Assembly: GCA_016794785.1 (NCBI GenBank)
Contig: JAEUHC010000013.1
Span: forward strand, 372,001-436,000
Reading direction: 5' to 3'
DNA length: 64,000 bases
From: Opitutaceae bacterium
Lineage (GTDB): Bacteria > Verrucomicrobiota > Verrucomicrobiia > Opitutales > Opitutaceae
Made by a program: the position numbers and the translations under genes. The notes beneath the pieces were generated by a model. It did no database searches. It was not told the DNA's origin and was given only the letters and a program-made list of their open reading frames with translations. Positions 37,303 through 44,509 of this stretch are shown piece by piece (the first letter of the stretch is position 1; each line of letters begins with the position of its first letter).

Positions 37303-37510
37303 GGGCCAGCTCCTTTTCAGCACGGCGCGCCTCGGCAACCGCCTTGCGGACGTTGTCGTGGCGACCTGGCCGCGTCCCGTTCAAGGCCGCGTAGAGTGTC
37401 TTGTCATCCACCCCGTGCTTCCGAGCCAGCGCGGGCACGCTGAGCCTGCGTAGTTTCAGCGCGGCGAGGATGCGGTAGGTGGGCTTTGCGATTGACTTCG
37501 ACACGGGCAA
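37295..37510 (-). CDS. Ner/gp16-type HTH early regulator
   Basis: 71-aa DNA-binding protein. TYRILAALKLRRLSVPALARKHGVDDKTLYAALNGTRPGRHDNVRKAVAEA has the arrangement of phage Ner/Nlp and BcepMu gp16-type regulators: the helix-turn-helix 'LARKHGVDDKTLYAAL', then an arginine-rich turn. TTG start at 37,510 (alternative GTG two codons in), directly adjacent to the operator. Probably the first early gene and an antagonist of the divergent repressor. Confidence 0.72.
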   Translation of the reverse strand: MPVSKSIAKPTYRILAALKLRRLSVPALARKHGVDDKTLYAALNGTRPGRHDNVRKAVAEARRAEKELAHV

Positions 37511-37549
37511 TTCAGAGGTTCTGTAGAAAAGTTCTACACAACTTCTGAA
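37511..37549. promoter_or_regulatory. Operator: 18-bp imperfect inverted repeat between repressor and early HTH gene
   Basis: Left arm TTCAGAGGTTCTGTAGAA (37,511-37,528), 3-bp spacer, right arm TTCTACACAACTTCTGAA (37,532-37,549); the arms pair at 16 of 18 positions. It fills the whole gap between the divergent start codons (37,510 and 37,552), so a protein bound here would control both directions. This is the expected lysis/lysogeny switch. Confidence 0.8.
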
Positions 37550-37551
37550 CT

Positions 37552-38217
37552 GTGCAAGGAGAAAATACAGAAATTTTGAATGCGTTCGCGTTCCGCCTCA
37601 ACGCCCGCGCGGGCGCGCTCGGACTTTCGCAGGCTGACATCGCGCAGAAACTCGGGGCCAAGGCGCCGCGGGTGAACAACTGGTTTCAGGGGAAGAATTT
37701 TCCCCGCTCCAGAGAGCGCGTCGAACTCGTGCGGATTCTCCGTTGCACGTCTGACTGGCTTTTCAACGGCGAGGGAGACCCCGAGCCCGCTAGCGAGGTG
37801 CCTCTTCAGGAAGATTCACGAATTCTGAAGATTGCAGTGCGTGCGGTGCCGCTTATCTCCTGGGTCCATGCTGGCGCCGCCGCGAGCTACGACGAGCTGC
37901 CCAAGCACTGGCACGGCAGCGTCTCCTCGATGAGCCGCGACAAACGGGCCTTCGCGCTAACAATCGAAGGCGACTCGATGGAGCCAAAGTTCCTGAGCGG
38001 CGACCGCGTGGTCTGCGAGCCGACGAACCCGCCTCACAACGGAAGGCCCGTCGTCGTCAAATACAGCGACGATGCTGTGCAGCTCCGCATCTACCACAAA
38101 TTGCCGAATGGAAAAATCCGGCTCGCGCCTATCAATCCGGTTTACCCTACGATCGAGCACAAGCCATCTGACTTCGATTGGATCTGGCCGGTCTGCGAAC
38201 TCAGCCGCGCCGTTTGA
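37552..38217 (+). CDS. LexA/CI-like phage repressor (XRE HTH plus S24 peptidase)
   Basis: 221-aa protein. An XRE HTH (LGLSQADIAQKLGAKAPRVNNWFQGKNFP, about residues 23-51) precedes an S24/LexA autoprotease domain with catalytic Ser142 (EGDSMEP) and Lys170 (PVVVKY). The likely self-cleavage site is Ala107-Gly108 (WVHAGAA). It should hold the prophage silent and be inactivated by RecA after DNA damage. The GTG at 37,552 abuts the operator. An AAGGAGA at 37,556-37,562 could instead serve a TTG start at 37,576, just before the HTH. Confidence 0.9.
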   Translation: MQGENTEILNAFAFRLNARAGALGLSQADIAQKLGAKAPRVNNWFQGKNFPRSRERVELVRILRCTSDWLFNGEGDPEPASEVPLQEDSRILKIAVRAVPLISWVHAGAAASYDELPKHWHGSVSSMSRDKRAFALTIEGDSMEPKFLSGDRVVCEPTNPPHNGRPVVVKYSDDAVQLRIYHKLPNGKIRLAPINPVYPTIEHKPSDFDWIWPVCELSRAV

Positions 38218-38228
38218 AGCCCTCCGTG

Positions 38229-38507
38229 ATGAAAACCAAAGCTCTCCTCTTCTTGCTCCTGCTCGGCGTTCTCGCCGGCTGCGTCGGCACACCATTCCGC
38301 TGGGACACCGCCCGCAAAATTCAAGTCGGCATGACCAAGGCGCAAGTGACGGAGATCATGGGCAAGCCCTACGTGCGCGCTGTCGCCGGCGAGATCGAGA
38401 CGTGGACGTGGTCCTACGGCACGGGCCTCGGCACCGGCGGCGCCTACAAAATCGCGTTGAAAGACGGCATCGTCACCGAGGTGCCAAAGATTCCCTCCGA
38501 CCTGTGA
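38229..38507 (+). CDS. Phage-encoded SmpA/BamE-like lipoprotein (92 aa)
   Basis: Lipoprotein signal ALLFLLLLGVLAGC (Cys about residue 18), then an SmpA/OmlA/BamE-type domain: KIQVGMTKAQVTEIMGKPYVRAV and ETWTWSYG. It starts 11 bp after the repressor gene on the same strand, so it is likely expressed in the lysogen. A lysogenic-conversion function such as envelope change or exclusion is inferred from position only. Confidence 0.78.
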   Translation: MKTKALLFLLLLGVLAGCVGTPFRWDTARKIQVGMTKAQVTEIMGKPYVRAVAGEIETWTWSYGTGLGTGGAYKIALKDGIVTEVPKIPSDL

Positions 38508-39121
38508 AGCTCGTCCGCTTTCCACTCTTCGTTGCGCTCCTCTTTCTCGCCGGCTGCGCCAGCCTTGCCACGCAGCAGAAGTTCCGCGTGGAGGTCTTTC
38601 CTGCGAACGCGCATGTGCAACTCCTCACCGCCGAGGGCACGCTGCTCGCCGAGAAGTCCGCGGAGGCGGGCGTTGCGACCCTGCTGTTCCCGTGCAGCCC
38701 GCTCGGCACCGAGACCGTGGTCGTGCGAGCCTCCGCACCGGGCTACGAGGCCGCCAGCGCGCGCACCCAGGCGAATCGCTTTGGCGCCGTGCTGCATCTT
38801 GTGCCAGGTCAGCCAACGTTTCGGGAACGCGTGGCGGAACGGGCGGAGAAGGCTGCGCAGGCCGAGCGCGAGCACGCCGAGAAACGGGCAGCCTACGTCG
38901 CTGCCCATCCGCAGCTGTCCGCGGGAACCAAGGCTGCGATCATGCGGCGCTGGTTCGTGGTAGGAATGACCCGCCAAGACGTGGAAGTCTCGATGGGCCT
39001 CCCGCGATCGAGGCTGGAGGACGGCGGCGTCGGCGGCAGCGCGGAAGCGTGGTTCTACGAAACGGTCACGCTCTACTTTGTCGGCGACAAAGTCGTGCGC
39101 TGGACGATCTACTCCGGCTGA
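38504..39121 (+). CDS. Phage-encoded lipoprotein (205 aa)
   Basis: GTG start overlapping the previous stop by 4 bp. Lipoprotein signal VALLFLAGCASL, a PEGA-like beta domain (FRVEVFPANAHVQLLTAEGTLLAE), a charged coiled coil (ERVAERAEKAAQAEREHAEKR), and a second SmpA-like segment (VVGMTRQDVEVSMGLPRSRLE). It contains a domain similar to its upstream neighbour, which suggests they act together at the envelope. Expression in the lysogen is likely. Confidence 0.75.
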   Translation: MKLVRFPLFVALLFLAGCASLATQQKFRVEVFPANAHVQLLTAEGTLLAEKSAEAGVATLLFPCSPLGTETVVVRASAPGYEAASARTQANRFGAVLHLVPGQPTFRERVAERAEKAAQAEREHAEKRAAYVAAHPQLSAGTKAAIMRRWFVVGMTRQDVEVSMGLPRSRLEDGGVGGSAEAWFYETVTLYFVGDKVVRWTIYSG

Positions 39122-39128
39122 AAGCCCC

Positions 39129-39260
39129 ATGCTGACCGTCGGCATCATCGTTGCAACGCTCGTGCTCGTGGCGGTCCTGTGCCTCCCTACGCGCGAAACC
39201 CTCGCTGAGGAAGAGCGCCTGCTACGCGAGTATTTCCGCCGCATCGATCGCGGCGATTGA
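39129..39260 (+). CDS. Small single-span membrane protein (43 aa)
   Basis: MLTVGIIVATLVLVAVLCLP forms one membrane helix. A charged cytoplasmic-type tail follows (RETLAEEERLLREYFRRIDRGD). It starts 8 bp after the lipoprotein gene and ends the repressor-linked cassette. Function unknown. Confidence 0.6.
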   Translation: MLTVGIIVATLVLVAVLCLPTRETLAEEERLLREYFRRIDRGD

Positions 39261-39399
39261 ATCGCTGCGCGTCTAGTAGGTCTTCACCCCTGCGGGCGAG
39301 ACCCCATTGCCACGGTTCAAATTTGCCGAACTCTGCAAATTTGCGGAATACACGGCATGGGCGGCATGGACGGGGTGACTGGTTTTTCGCTCCCCTGTA
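39261..39399. promoter_or_regulatory. Intergenic region with direct repeats before the late genes
   Basis: Two 11-bp near-identical repeats, CAAATTTGCCG (39,318-39,328) and CAAATTTGCGG (39,336-39,346), are 18 bp apart. Each contains the palindrome CAAATTTG. AT-rich sequence is rare here, so this is a candidate binding site for a late activator or repressor. No clear -35/-10 assigned. Confidence 0.45.
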
Positions 39400-39849
39400 G
39401 TGTGCGGCTGCGTGCCGCACACCACCACGAGTCTCATCGCGTTCAAGGCCCCCACCGTCAAGGGCGTTGATCGCATCTGCCTCCCGCTCCTCACCCGGAG
39501 CGGCGAATGGAGCGAGCTTGAGCTGAGCCTCGGTCTTGCGCGCGATCTCGCTGTGGCCCTTGCCGCCGCCGCGCGGGGCGACGCACCGGCTGCCGCCACC
39601 GCGCCTGCGCCGCGCGCCGATGGCCGCGGCGCCGTGATCGATCCCGCCGTGCGCCTTGGCTACCTGCGCGCCTGGGCGGAGCACCGCGCCGGGCTCCATC
39701 GCACCTTTGCCGCGGCGTGCCGCGCGCTCGGGGTGAAGCAGGCCAGCGCGACCGACTGGCTCAACAATCACCGCGCGCACCTCGCCGCCGAGTGCGCCGC
39801 CGCCGGCCTCCGCGTGCCCCTCCTCAAGCCCAAGGGCTCCCTCGCATGA
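39400..39849 (+). CDS. Late-region DNA-binding-like protein (149 aa)
   Basis: GTG start (39,400; another GTG at 39,412). An N-terminal beta portion (LIAFKAPTVKGVDRICLPLL) and Ala/Pro-rich linker lead to a C-terminal helical segment (FAAACRALGVKQASATDWLNNHRAHLAAEC) with the look of a helix-turn-helix (LGVKQASATDWL). It could be a late-gene activator (a Mor/C analogue by position), but there is no sequence match to those. Confidence 0.55.
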   Translation: MCGCVPHTTTSLIAFKAPTVKGVDRICLPLLTRSGEWSELELSLGLARDLAVALAAAARGDAPAAATAPAPRADGRGAVIDPAVRLGYLRAWAEHRAGLHRTFAAACRALGVKQASATDWLNNHRAHLAAECAAAGLRVPLLKPKGSLA

Positions 39850-40112
39850 AAACTTCGCGCCTCGTGCTTCTCGCCTCGTGCCTGCTCGCGGCTCTCGCCG
39901 CGAGCGGTTGCCACTACCGCTCACTCACCACTCCCGGCGGCGCCAAATACACGAGCTTTTCCCTCGGCGCCTCGTCCGATGTGAAGGCCCTCGATGCCGG
40001 CTTCGATCCCGCCACCGGCGCCTTCCGCGTGAAGGTCGGCGCCGCCGCCACGGATTCCACCGCCGTCGTCGGCGCCGCGCTCTCCGCCGCCGCGCCCGCC
40101 CTCGTCCCCTGA
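39846..40112 (+). CDS. Small lipoprotein (88 aa), lysis-region
   Basis: Lipoprotein signal LLASCLLAALAASGC (Cys about residue 22), then a beta/Ala-rich body (TTPGGAKYTSFSLGASSDVKALDAGFDP). It lies directly before a YiiX-like peptidase gene and a TM/coiled-coil gene. It could be the outer-membrane spanin subunit, which is inferred from location. Overlaps its upstream neighbour by 4 bp. Confidence 0.65.
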   Translation: MKTSRLVLLASCLLAALAASGCHYRSLTTPGGAKYTSFSLGASSDVKALDAGFDPATGAFRVKVGAAATDSTAVVGAALSAAAPALVP

Positions 40113-40552
40113 TGTCCGCCGTCCTCCTCTTCCACGGCCCAGGCCTCGTCTCCCGCCTCATCCGGTGGCAGACGCGCAGCGTCTATTCGCACGCCGCGAT
40201 CGAGCTGGCGCCGGGTTCGGACCTCTGCATCGAGAGCCGGGAATTCCAGGGCGTGCGATTCGCTGCCATCGATCGCACCCGCTGCGACCGCTTCGAGGTC
40301 GAGGGCATGACGCCCGAGCGCTGGCGCGACGCCATCGCCTTCTGCGAGCGCGAGCTGGGCTGCGGCTACGATTATCGCGCCGTCTTCCGCTTCCTCACGC
40401 GCCGCCGCGTGCCGAGCAACAGCCGCTGGTTCTGCAGCGAACTCGTCTTCGCCGCGCTCGCGAGTGTCGACGTGCATCTGCTCCGCCGCATCCCCGCGAG
40501 CGAAGTCTCCCCCGGCGACCTCGCCCTCTCTCCGCTCCTCAACGCCGCATGA
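40112..40552 (+). CDS. Permuted papain-like peptidase/amidase (YiiX/YebB C92-like)
   Basis: 146-aa protein. The His-containing motif QTRSVYSHAAIEL lies N-terminally and the Cys motif WFCSELVFAAL C-terminally. This is the circularly permuted order of the YaeF/YiiX branch of NlpC/P60-type enzymes. In a phage lysis region it may act as an endolysin or as a lipid/peptide amidase; there is no signal peptide, so a holin would be needed. The start shares one base with the previous stop (TGATG). Confidence 0.7.
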   Translation: MSAVLLFHGPGLVSRLIRWQTRSVYSHAAIELAPGSDLCIESREFQGVRFAAIDRTRCDRFEVEGMTPERWRDAIAFCERELGCGYDYRAVFRFLTRRRVPSNSRWFCSELVFAALASVDVHLLRRIPASEVSPGDLALSPLLNAA

Positions 40553-40950
40553 ACCTCCTCGCCCAAGCCGCCCCCAGCGCCAGCGCGCTCAAGGAATTCC
40601 TCGAGGTCGTCTTCTACATCTGCGGCCTCGTCGCCGCCATCGTCGTCGCATGGCGCGCGCTCACCGGCAAGGCCACCGCCACCGAGATCGCTGATCAACC
40701 CATCGAGGTCCGCGCGCATGCCGGCACCGTCACGCGCGAGGAGCTGAAGCAGGTCCACGGCCGCATCGAGCGCGAGCGCAAGGAACTCGACCGCGAGATC
40801 CTCCGCGTGGAAAACGCCACCGAGCGCCGCATGGAGAGCCTCGAAAGCAAGCTCGATGAGCAGACGGAAAAGTTGAACGCCCGCATCGACGCCATTCCGG
40901 AGCGCACGATCGAGCTGCTCAAGACCACCCGCGACCTCCACAAGCCGTGA
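40549..40950 (+). CDS. Membrane/coiled-coil protein (holin- or spanin-like, 133 aa)
   Basis: One N-terminal membrane helix (FLEVVFYICGLVAAIVVAWRAL, about residues 17-38) followed by a long coiled coil (EELKQVHGRIERERKELDREILRVENATERR and on). The topology fits an inner-membrane spanin or holin-associated protein. Overlaps the peptidase gene by 4 bp. Confidence 0.65.
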   Translation: MNLLAQAAPSASALKEFLEVVFYICGLVAAIVVAWRALTGKATATEIADQPIEVRAHAGTVTREELKQVHGRIERERKELDREILRVENATERRMESLESKLDEQTEKLNARIDAIPERTIELLKTTRDLHKP

Positions 40951-41198
40951 ACGATCTCCCCGTCCATCTCCTCCTCGCGCTCAACGGCGCCGGGGCGCAC
41001 GGCCTGCCGGTCGCGACGCTGCTCGTCGATCTCCGCCGTGGCGGCCACCACACGCTCTCGGAGCCGCAGCTCGTCGCCGCCCTGCGCGGCCTCGCCGATC
41101 AGTCGCACGCCGTCTCCTTCGGCTCCGCGCTCGGCCAGCAGCGCTGGCGCATCACCAGCCGCGGCAAATCCGCGCTGCACGAGGAGGGCCTCGCATGA
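40947..41198 (+). CDS. Winged-helix-like small phage protein (83 aa)
   Basis: GTG start with 4-bp overlap. MNDLPVHLLLALNGAGAHGL, then LLVDLRRGGHHTLSEPQLVAALRGLADQSHAVSF, and RWRITSRGKSALHEEG as the wing-helix. The layout is of a winged helix. Function unknown; similar small proteins occur near Mu-like gp25/gp26 genes. Confidence 0.6.
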   Translation: MNDLPVHLLLALNGAGAHGLPVATLLVDLRRGGHHTLSEPQLVAALRGLADQSHAVSFGSALGQQRWRITSRGKSALHEEGLA

Positions 41199-41839
41199 CG
41201 CTCTCCACCCGCCACCTCGTCGCGTTCCTCGTCGCGCTGCTCTGCGCCGTGCTCGCGCTCCGCGCCCTGCGCGACACCGTGCGCATTTCGATCGAGATCG
41301 GGGCGCCGCGCGCGGCCCTCAAGCCCGTCCCGCCGCAGGGCGCGCCGGTTATCCCGATGAACGCCGAGGAAATCCTCCGCGCCCTCCCCAAGTGGGAGCC
41401 GGTGCGCTACGGCGCGCACGACTTTTTGCAGCTTAGATCAGAAGCAGATCGCCTGGCTCATAACCAGGAGGCCGCCGGTGCGAGTCCGGCAGCTGCACCC
41501 AATCTCAACCGCCCAAGGCAATTCTCACAGGAGGAATACCGAGGCCAATCCGAGATCTGTTTCCCTCGGCTCGGCCTCGGTTCGGCTCCTGTAAAAACAA
41601 ATCCTTCCACGCCGCTCGCGGCCGCATACGGCACCCATCGCCCGCGCTCCTGCGCACTCACCGTTCCCACCGTAGTCCCCGCGGCGCGTGGATCACTTTA
41701 CCTGCCGGCCGGTCCCGTCGGTCTGCTCGGCGGCGCGCTTTCCGTGTTTGTGCGCGCCGGAAGCGATACGGCCGTGGTAGCGGCCCAAGCTGCCGGCCGG
41801 CAGCAATCTCCCGCGCCCCGCGCGCGCCCCCATGCATGA
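41195..41839 (+). CDS. Membrane-anchored phage protein whose reading frame runs through a tRNA
   Basis: N-terminal membrane helix (HLVAFLVALLCAVLALRAL) and a soluble part up to about residue 75 (LKPVPPQGAPVIPMNAEEIL, WEPVRYGAHDF). The frame then passes through the tRNA at 41,427-41,501 and a hairpin to a TGA that overlaps the next gene by 4 bp. The C-terminal about 140 residues are low-complexity and not convincing. Both ends show the 4-bp coupling usual in this operon. Either the tRNA was inserted into or evolved inside the gene, or the C-terminus is not translated. Confidence 0.5.
   Translation: MTLSTRHLVAFLVALLCAVLALRALRDTVRISIEIGAPRAALKPVPPQGAPVIPMNAEEILRALPKWEPVRYGAHDFLQLRSEADRLAHNQEAAGASPAAAPNLNRPRQFSQEEYRGQSEICFPRLGLGSAPVKTNPSTPLAAAYGTHRPRSCALTVPTVVPAARGSLYLPAGPVGLLGGALSVFVRAGSDTAVVAAQAAGRQQSPAPRARPHA
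41427..41501 (+). tRNA. tRNA with CAT anticodon (Met/Ile type)
   Basis: Complete cloverleaf by eye. The 7-bp acceptor stem is TGCAGCT/AGCTGCA. The D-arm GATC-(AGAAGCA)-GATC keeps A14, G15 and A21 but lacks GG. The anticodon arm is CCTGG-CTCATAA-CCAGG with anticodon CAT at 41,459-41,461 and U33. A 5-nt variable loop and the T-arm GCCGG-TGCGAGT-CCGGC follow, then discriminator C and an encoded CCA (41,499-41,501). The short D-loop and T-loop G55 are unusual, as in some phage tRNAs. Confidence 0.8.
41502..41835. other. Region between tRNA and terminase small-subunit gene; no separate gene recognised
   Basis: Apart from the hairpin at 41,527-41,592, nothing recognisable. The overlapping open frame from 41,195 stays open but encodes low-complexity sequence here. 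Confidence 0.5.
41527..41592 (+). ncRNA. Long three-stem hairpin, candidate structured RNA
   Basis: Three perfect stems stack with small symmetric internal loops. The stems are ACAGGAG/CTCCTGT (7 bp), ACCGAGGCC/GGCCTCGGT (9 bp) and CCGAG/CTCGG (5 bp). The loops are 4/4 and 3/3, and a 10-nt apical loop closes the structure; all 21 pairs are Watson-Crick. It lies 25 bp after the tRNA CCA end. No U-tract follows, so it is not a typical terminator. It could be a processing, regulatory or packaging signal. Confidence 0.55.
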
Positions 41840-42393
41840 GAACCCGCAACACCAAGGCGCGCGGCGACTCGCACCTCGACGCGCTCACGCCGGCGCAGCA
41901 GGAGCAGCTCTCGCTCTTCCTCACGACCGGCAATCCCACCTACGAGGAGGCCGTCGCGCATGTGCGCGCGGAGTTCGGCGTCTCCACCAATGTCTCCTCG
42001 GTGCGCTCCTACTATTTCAATGTGGCGCTGCCGTGGAGCTACGCGCAGGCCCGCGGCGCGGCGAAGGAGATCGCGGCGATGGAAGAGGGTCAGTTCGAGC
42101 CCGCGATCATGAAGCGTCTGCAGCAGCTCGCCTTCGAGCTGATGACCAGCCCCAAGGTCGACGTGAAGACGCTCCGCGCCTTCATGAAGATGCTGGGCGA
42201 CTCACGGAAGCTCCAGCTGCAGCAGCAGACGCTCTCGCTCGAGTTGGAGAAATTCCGCGAGTCGGTGAAGACCGGCGTGGAGAAGGGCCTCGATGCGCTC
42301 TTCGCCGAGATCAAGGGCAACGCGGAGGCGCTCGCGCTCTTCGCGAAATTCAAGGCCGCCGCTCTGCAGGGCGTCCAGGACACCAAGGCGTGA
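41836..42393 (+). CDS. DUF3486 protein, Mu gp27-like (putative terminase small subunit)
   Basis: 185-aa helical protein. An N-terminal DNA-binding-like part (LTPAQQEQLSLFLTTGNPTYEEAVAHVRAEFGVSTNVSSV) precedes coiled-coil segments (RKLQLQQQTLSLELEKFRESV). It lies directly upstream of the large terminase, the position of Mu gp27. Likely recognises phage DNA for packaging. 4-bp overlaps with both neighbours. Confidence 0.8.
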   Translation: MRTRNTKARGDSHLDALTPAQQEQLSLFLTTGNPTYEEAVAHVRAEFGVSTNVSSVRSYYFNVALPWSYAQARGAAKEIAAMEEGQFEPAIMKRLQQLAFELMTSPKVDVKTLRAFMKMLGDSRKLQLQQQTLSLELEKFRESVKTGVEKGLDALFAEIKGNAEALALFAKFKAAALQGVQDTKA

Positions 42394-44507
42394 GCAAGCC
42401 CGCGAACAAATCCTCCGCGCTCGCCCAACTCGGCGCGCGCATCGCGCCCGCGCCGGCCGTCAATGCGCCGCGCGTGGCGAGCTTCCGCCAGTTCCTCCTG
42501 GAAGTCGCCCGCGTGCGCGTGCAGAGCGGCGCCGCTGCCGGCACGTATGCGCCCTACACGTTCAAGGGCCGCGCTGCGCTGGAGGAGATCGTCGGGTGCA
42601 TCGATCACGTGCTCGGCTCCTTCACGGGCGAACCGCTGAAGGATTCTCGCCTCGCGCTCGCGGGCGGCGCGCAGTTCGGCAAGACCACGCTGGAGCTGGC
42701 TCTCGCCGCCTACGCCGCCGCGTGCCGCTTCCTCAACCCGATCGTCTTCCTGCCCGACGACAAGCTCGCCGACGAGATCGTCGATGCGAAGTTCCGGCCC
42801 GACGTCCTCGATCAGATCCCCTGGCTCGCGGCGATGACGAAGGTCGGCCGCGCGGTCAACGAGAGCGGCAAGGCCGTCAACACCAAGGGCGCCTTCCTCG
42901 TCACCGATGGCCAGCGCAAGGCCGTCGGCATGTTCCGCGGCCTGCAAAAGCCGCCCACCACCTTCACGGCCGATATCGTGATCGAGGACGAGAAGGACGA
43001 CATCAAGCGCGCCAACTCGAAGTTTGTCTCCGGCCGCATGACGGCCTCCGCGCTCCGCTTCCACCTGGAGGTCGGCACGCAGCGCCTCCACGGCGCCGGG
43101 CAAAACGCCGTCTGGAAAAACGGATCGCAGGGCGTCGTGCTGCTGGCGAGCGCGCGCGTGCGCGAGCAGCTCCCGCACGACGCGTTCAAGATCGCGCACG
43201 GCCACCGCTACACCGAGACCGTCCCGCCTGGCTGGATCAATCCCGAGGATGCGTGGCCGCAGATTTGCCGCTGCGCCATCACGGGCACGCCGCGCCGCGA
43301 TGATCCCGTGCTCGGCTTCGAGGGCGATTTCCGCCGCGCCGGCTCCACCGAGGTCGTCGCCACCTTCACGCCCGGCGGCCACTACTACTACGCGCACCCG
43401 GAGACGGGCGAGCCGCTCGATTGCGATCACCCGCTCTGGCATCACCGCGTGCCGGCCAAGCTCGCGCAGCGCCAGTTCAGCTTTCGCGTCGCGCAGATCG
43501 GCACGCTCGCGATCGACCTCGCGCAGATCGTCGCGCACTGGACGCGCGCCGTCGCGGACAACGAGGAGATGGTCACCTTCCGCTGCGATCGGCAGGCGCT
43601 GCCCAAGAGCGCCGCGCAGGCGCTCACGCCCGAGATCATGTCGCGGGCGCGCGATGAGTATTTCTTCGGCGAGAAACGCGCGGGTGTGCCGCGCTTCGCC
43701 GGCCTCGATATGGGCGACCGCTGCTGGTATGTCTGCCGCGAGACCGCGCACGCGGGCGACAAGCGCCTCGTCTCCGCCGCGCAAATCGCGATCGGCGATG
43801 TCGTGGGCCGCGCGCTCGCCCTCTGCGCCGCCGATGGCGTCTCCACCCTCTTCATCGACGAGCGCCCCGCCGTGTCCGAGGCGCGCACGCTCGCCCTCGC
43901 GCTCAACGGCCTCGCGGAACTCGATCACTGGCCGTCCATCGACTGGCGCGATCGCAGCGCCTACGTCGCGCTCCCGAGCGGCCTCGCGTGGGATGGCCGC
44001 AATCAGAAATGGATCGGCCTCCGCTGCGCGGTCGTCCGCTTCACCAAGAACCAGCTCGGCGCCGGCCTGGAGCAGGGCGGCGTGGAGTTCACGGAAAACG
44101 GCGTCACGAAGTTTGTCCCCGTCATCGCCTGCAATCGCTTCGAGACGATCGACCGTGTCGTGCGCGAGCTGCTCACGCCCACGGAAAATGTCGTCGAAGT
44201 CGTGCGCGATGCCGAGGGCAAGAACCACGTGCGCACCGCGCCGGCCCTGCGCTTGCCGCGCCTTACGCCCGGCGCGCCCGCGATTCTCTCCGCCGTCGAT
44301 GCCCACTTCCTCGCCGGCTCGCAGCGCGTGAAGGACGACAAGACCGGCGAACTGGGCGACTACATCGACGGCGTCGACAACCATCTGCTCTTCGCCGCCG
44401 GCTACAGCGCCCTCGCCGAGACCATCGGCGGCACGGCCAAGGCCGCGGCGTTTCACTACGAGCGCCTCGAACTCACCGGCACCGGCCGGGAAGGGAGCAT
44501 CGTCTGA
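42390..44507 (+). CDS. Terminase large subunit
   Basis: 705-aa protein, GTG start overlapping the DUF3486 stop by 4 bp. The ATPase has Walker A GGAQFGKTT (residues 92-100) and Walker B-like DIVIEDEKDD (195-204). The RNase-H nuclease domain begins near FAGLDMGDRCW (about 440), and a later acidic residue in DGVDNHLLFAAGYS is typical of the GpA/Mu gp28-like group. It translocates DNA into the head and cuts it. Longer than average (about 550-650 aa) because of an expanded nuclease domain. Confidence 0.88.
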   Translation: MSKPANKSSALAQLGARIAPAPAVNAPRVASFRQFLLEVARVRVQSGAAAGTYAPYTFKGRAALEEIVGCIDHVLGSFTGEPLKDSRLALAGGAQFGKTTLELALAAYAAACRFLNPIVFLPDDKLADEIVDAKFRPDVLDQIPWLAAMTKVGRAVNESGKAVNTKGAFLVTDGQRKAVGMFRGLQKPPTTFTADIVIEDEKDDIKRANSKFVSGRMTASALRFHLEVGTQRLHGAGQNAVWKNGSQGVVLLASARVREQLPHDAFKIAHGHRYTETVPPGWINPEDAWPQICRCAITGTPRRDDPVLGFEGDFRRAGSTEVVATFTPGGHYYYAHPETGEPLDCDHPLWHHRVPAKLAQRQFSFRVAQIGTLAIDLAQIVAHWTRAVADNEEMVTFRCDRQALPKSAAQALTPEIMSRARDEYFFGEKRAGVPRFAGLDMGDRCWYVCRETAHAGDKRLVSAAQIAIGDVVGRALALCAADGVSTLFIDERPAVSEARTLALALNGLAELDHWPSIDWRDRSAYVALPSGLAWDGRNQKWIGLRCAVVRFTKNQLGAGLEQGGVEFTENGVTKFVPVIACNRFETIDRVVRELLTPTENVVEVVRDAEGKNHVRTAPALRLPRLTPGAPAILSAVDAHFLAGSQRVKDDKTGELGDYIDGVDNHLLFAAGYSALAETIGGTAKAAAFHYERLELTGTGREGSIV

Positions 44508-44509
44508 TC

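Noticed and set aside
41527..41592. Second tRNA after the tRNA(CAT)
   Set aside because: The outer 7-bp stem mimics an acceptor stem, but the inside folds as one long hairpin with no D- or T-arm.
41571..41600. Rho-independent terminator after the hairpin
   Set aside because: The sequence after the stem is A-rich (TAAAAACAAATCC) rather than U-rich on the plus strand.
42090..44456. 788-aa minus-strand frame across the terminase gene
   Set aside because: Antisense shadow; the plus-strand terminase has clear Walker and nuclease motifs.
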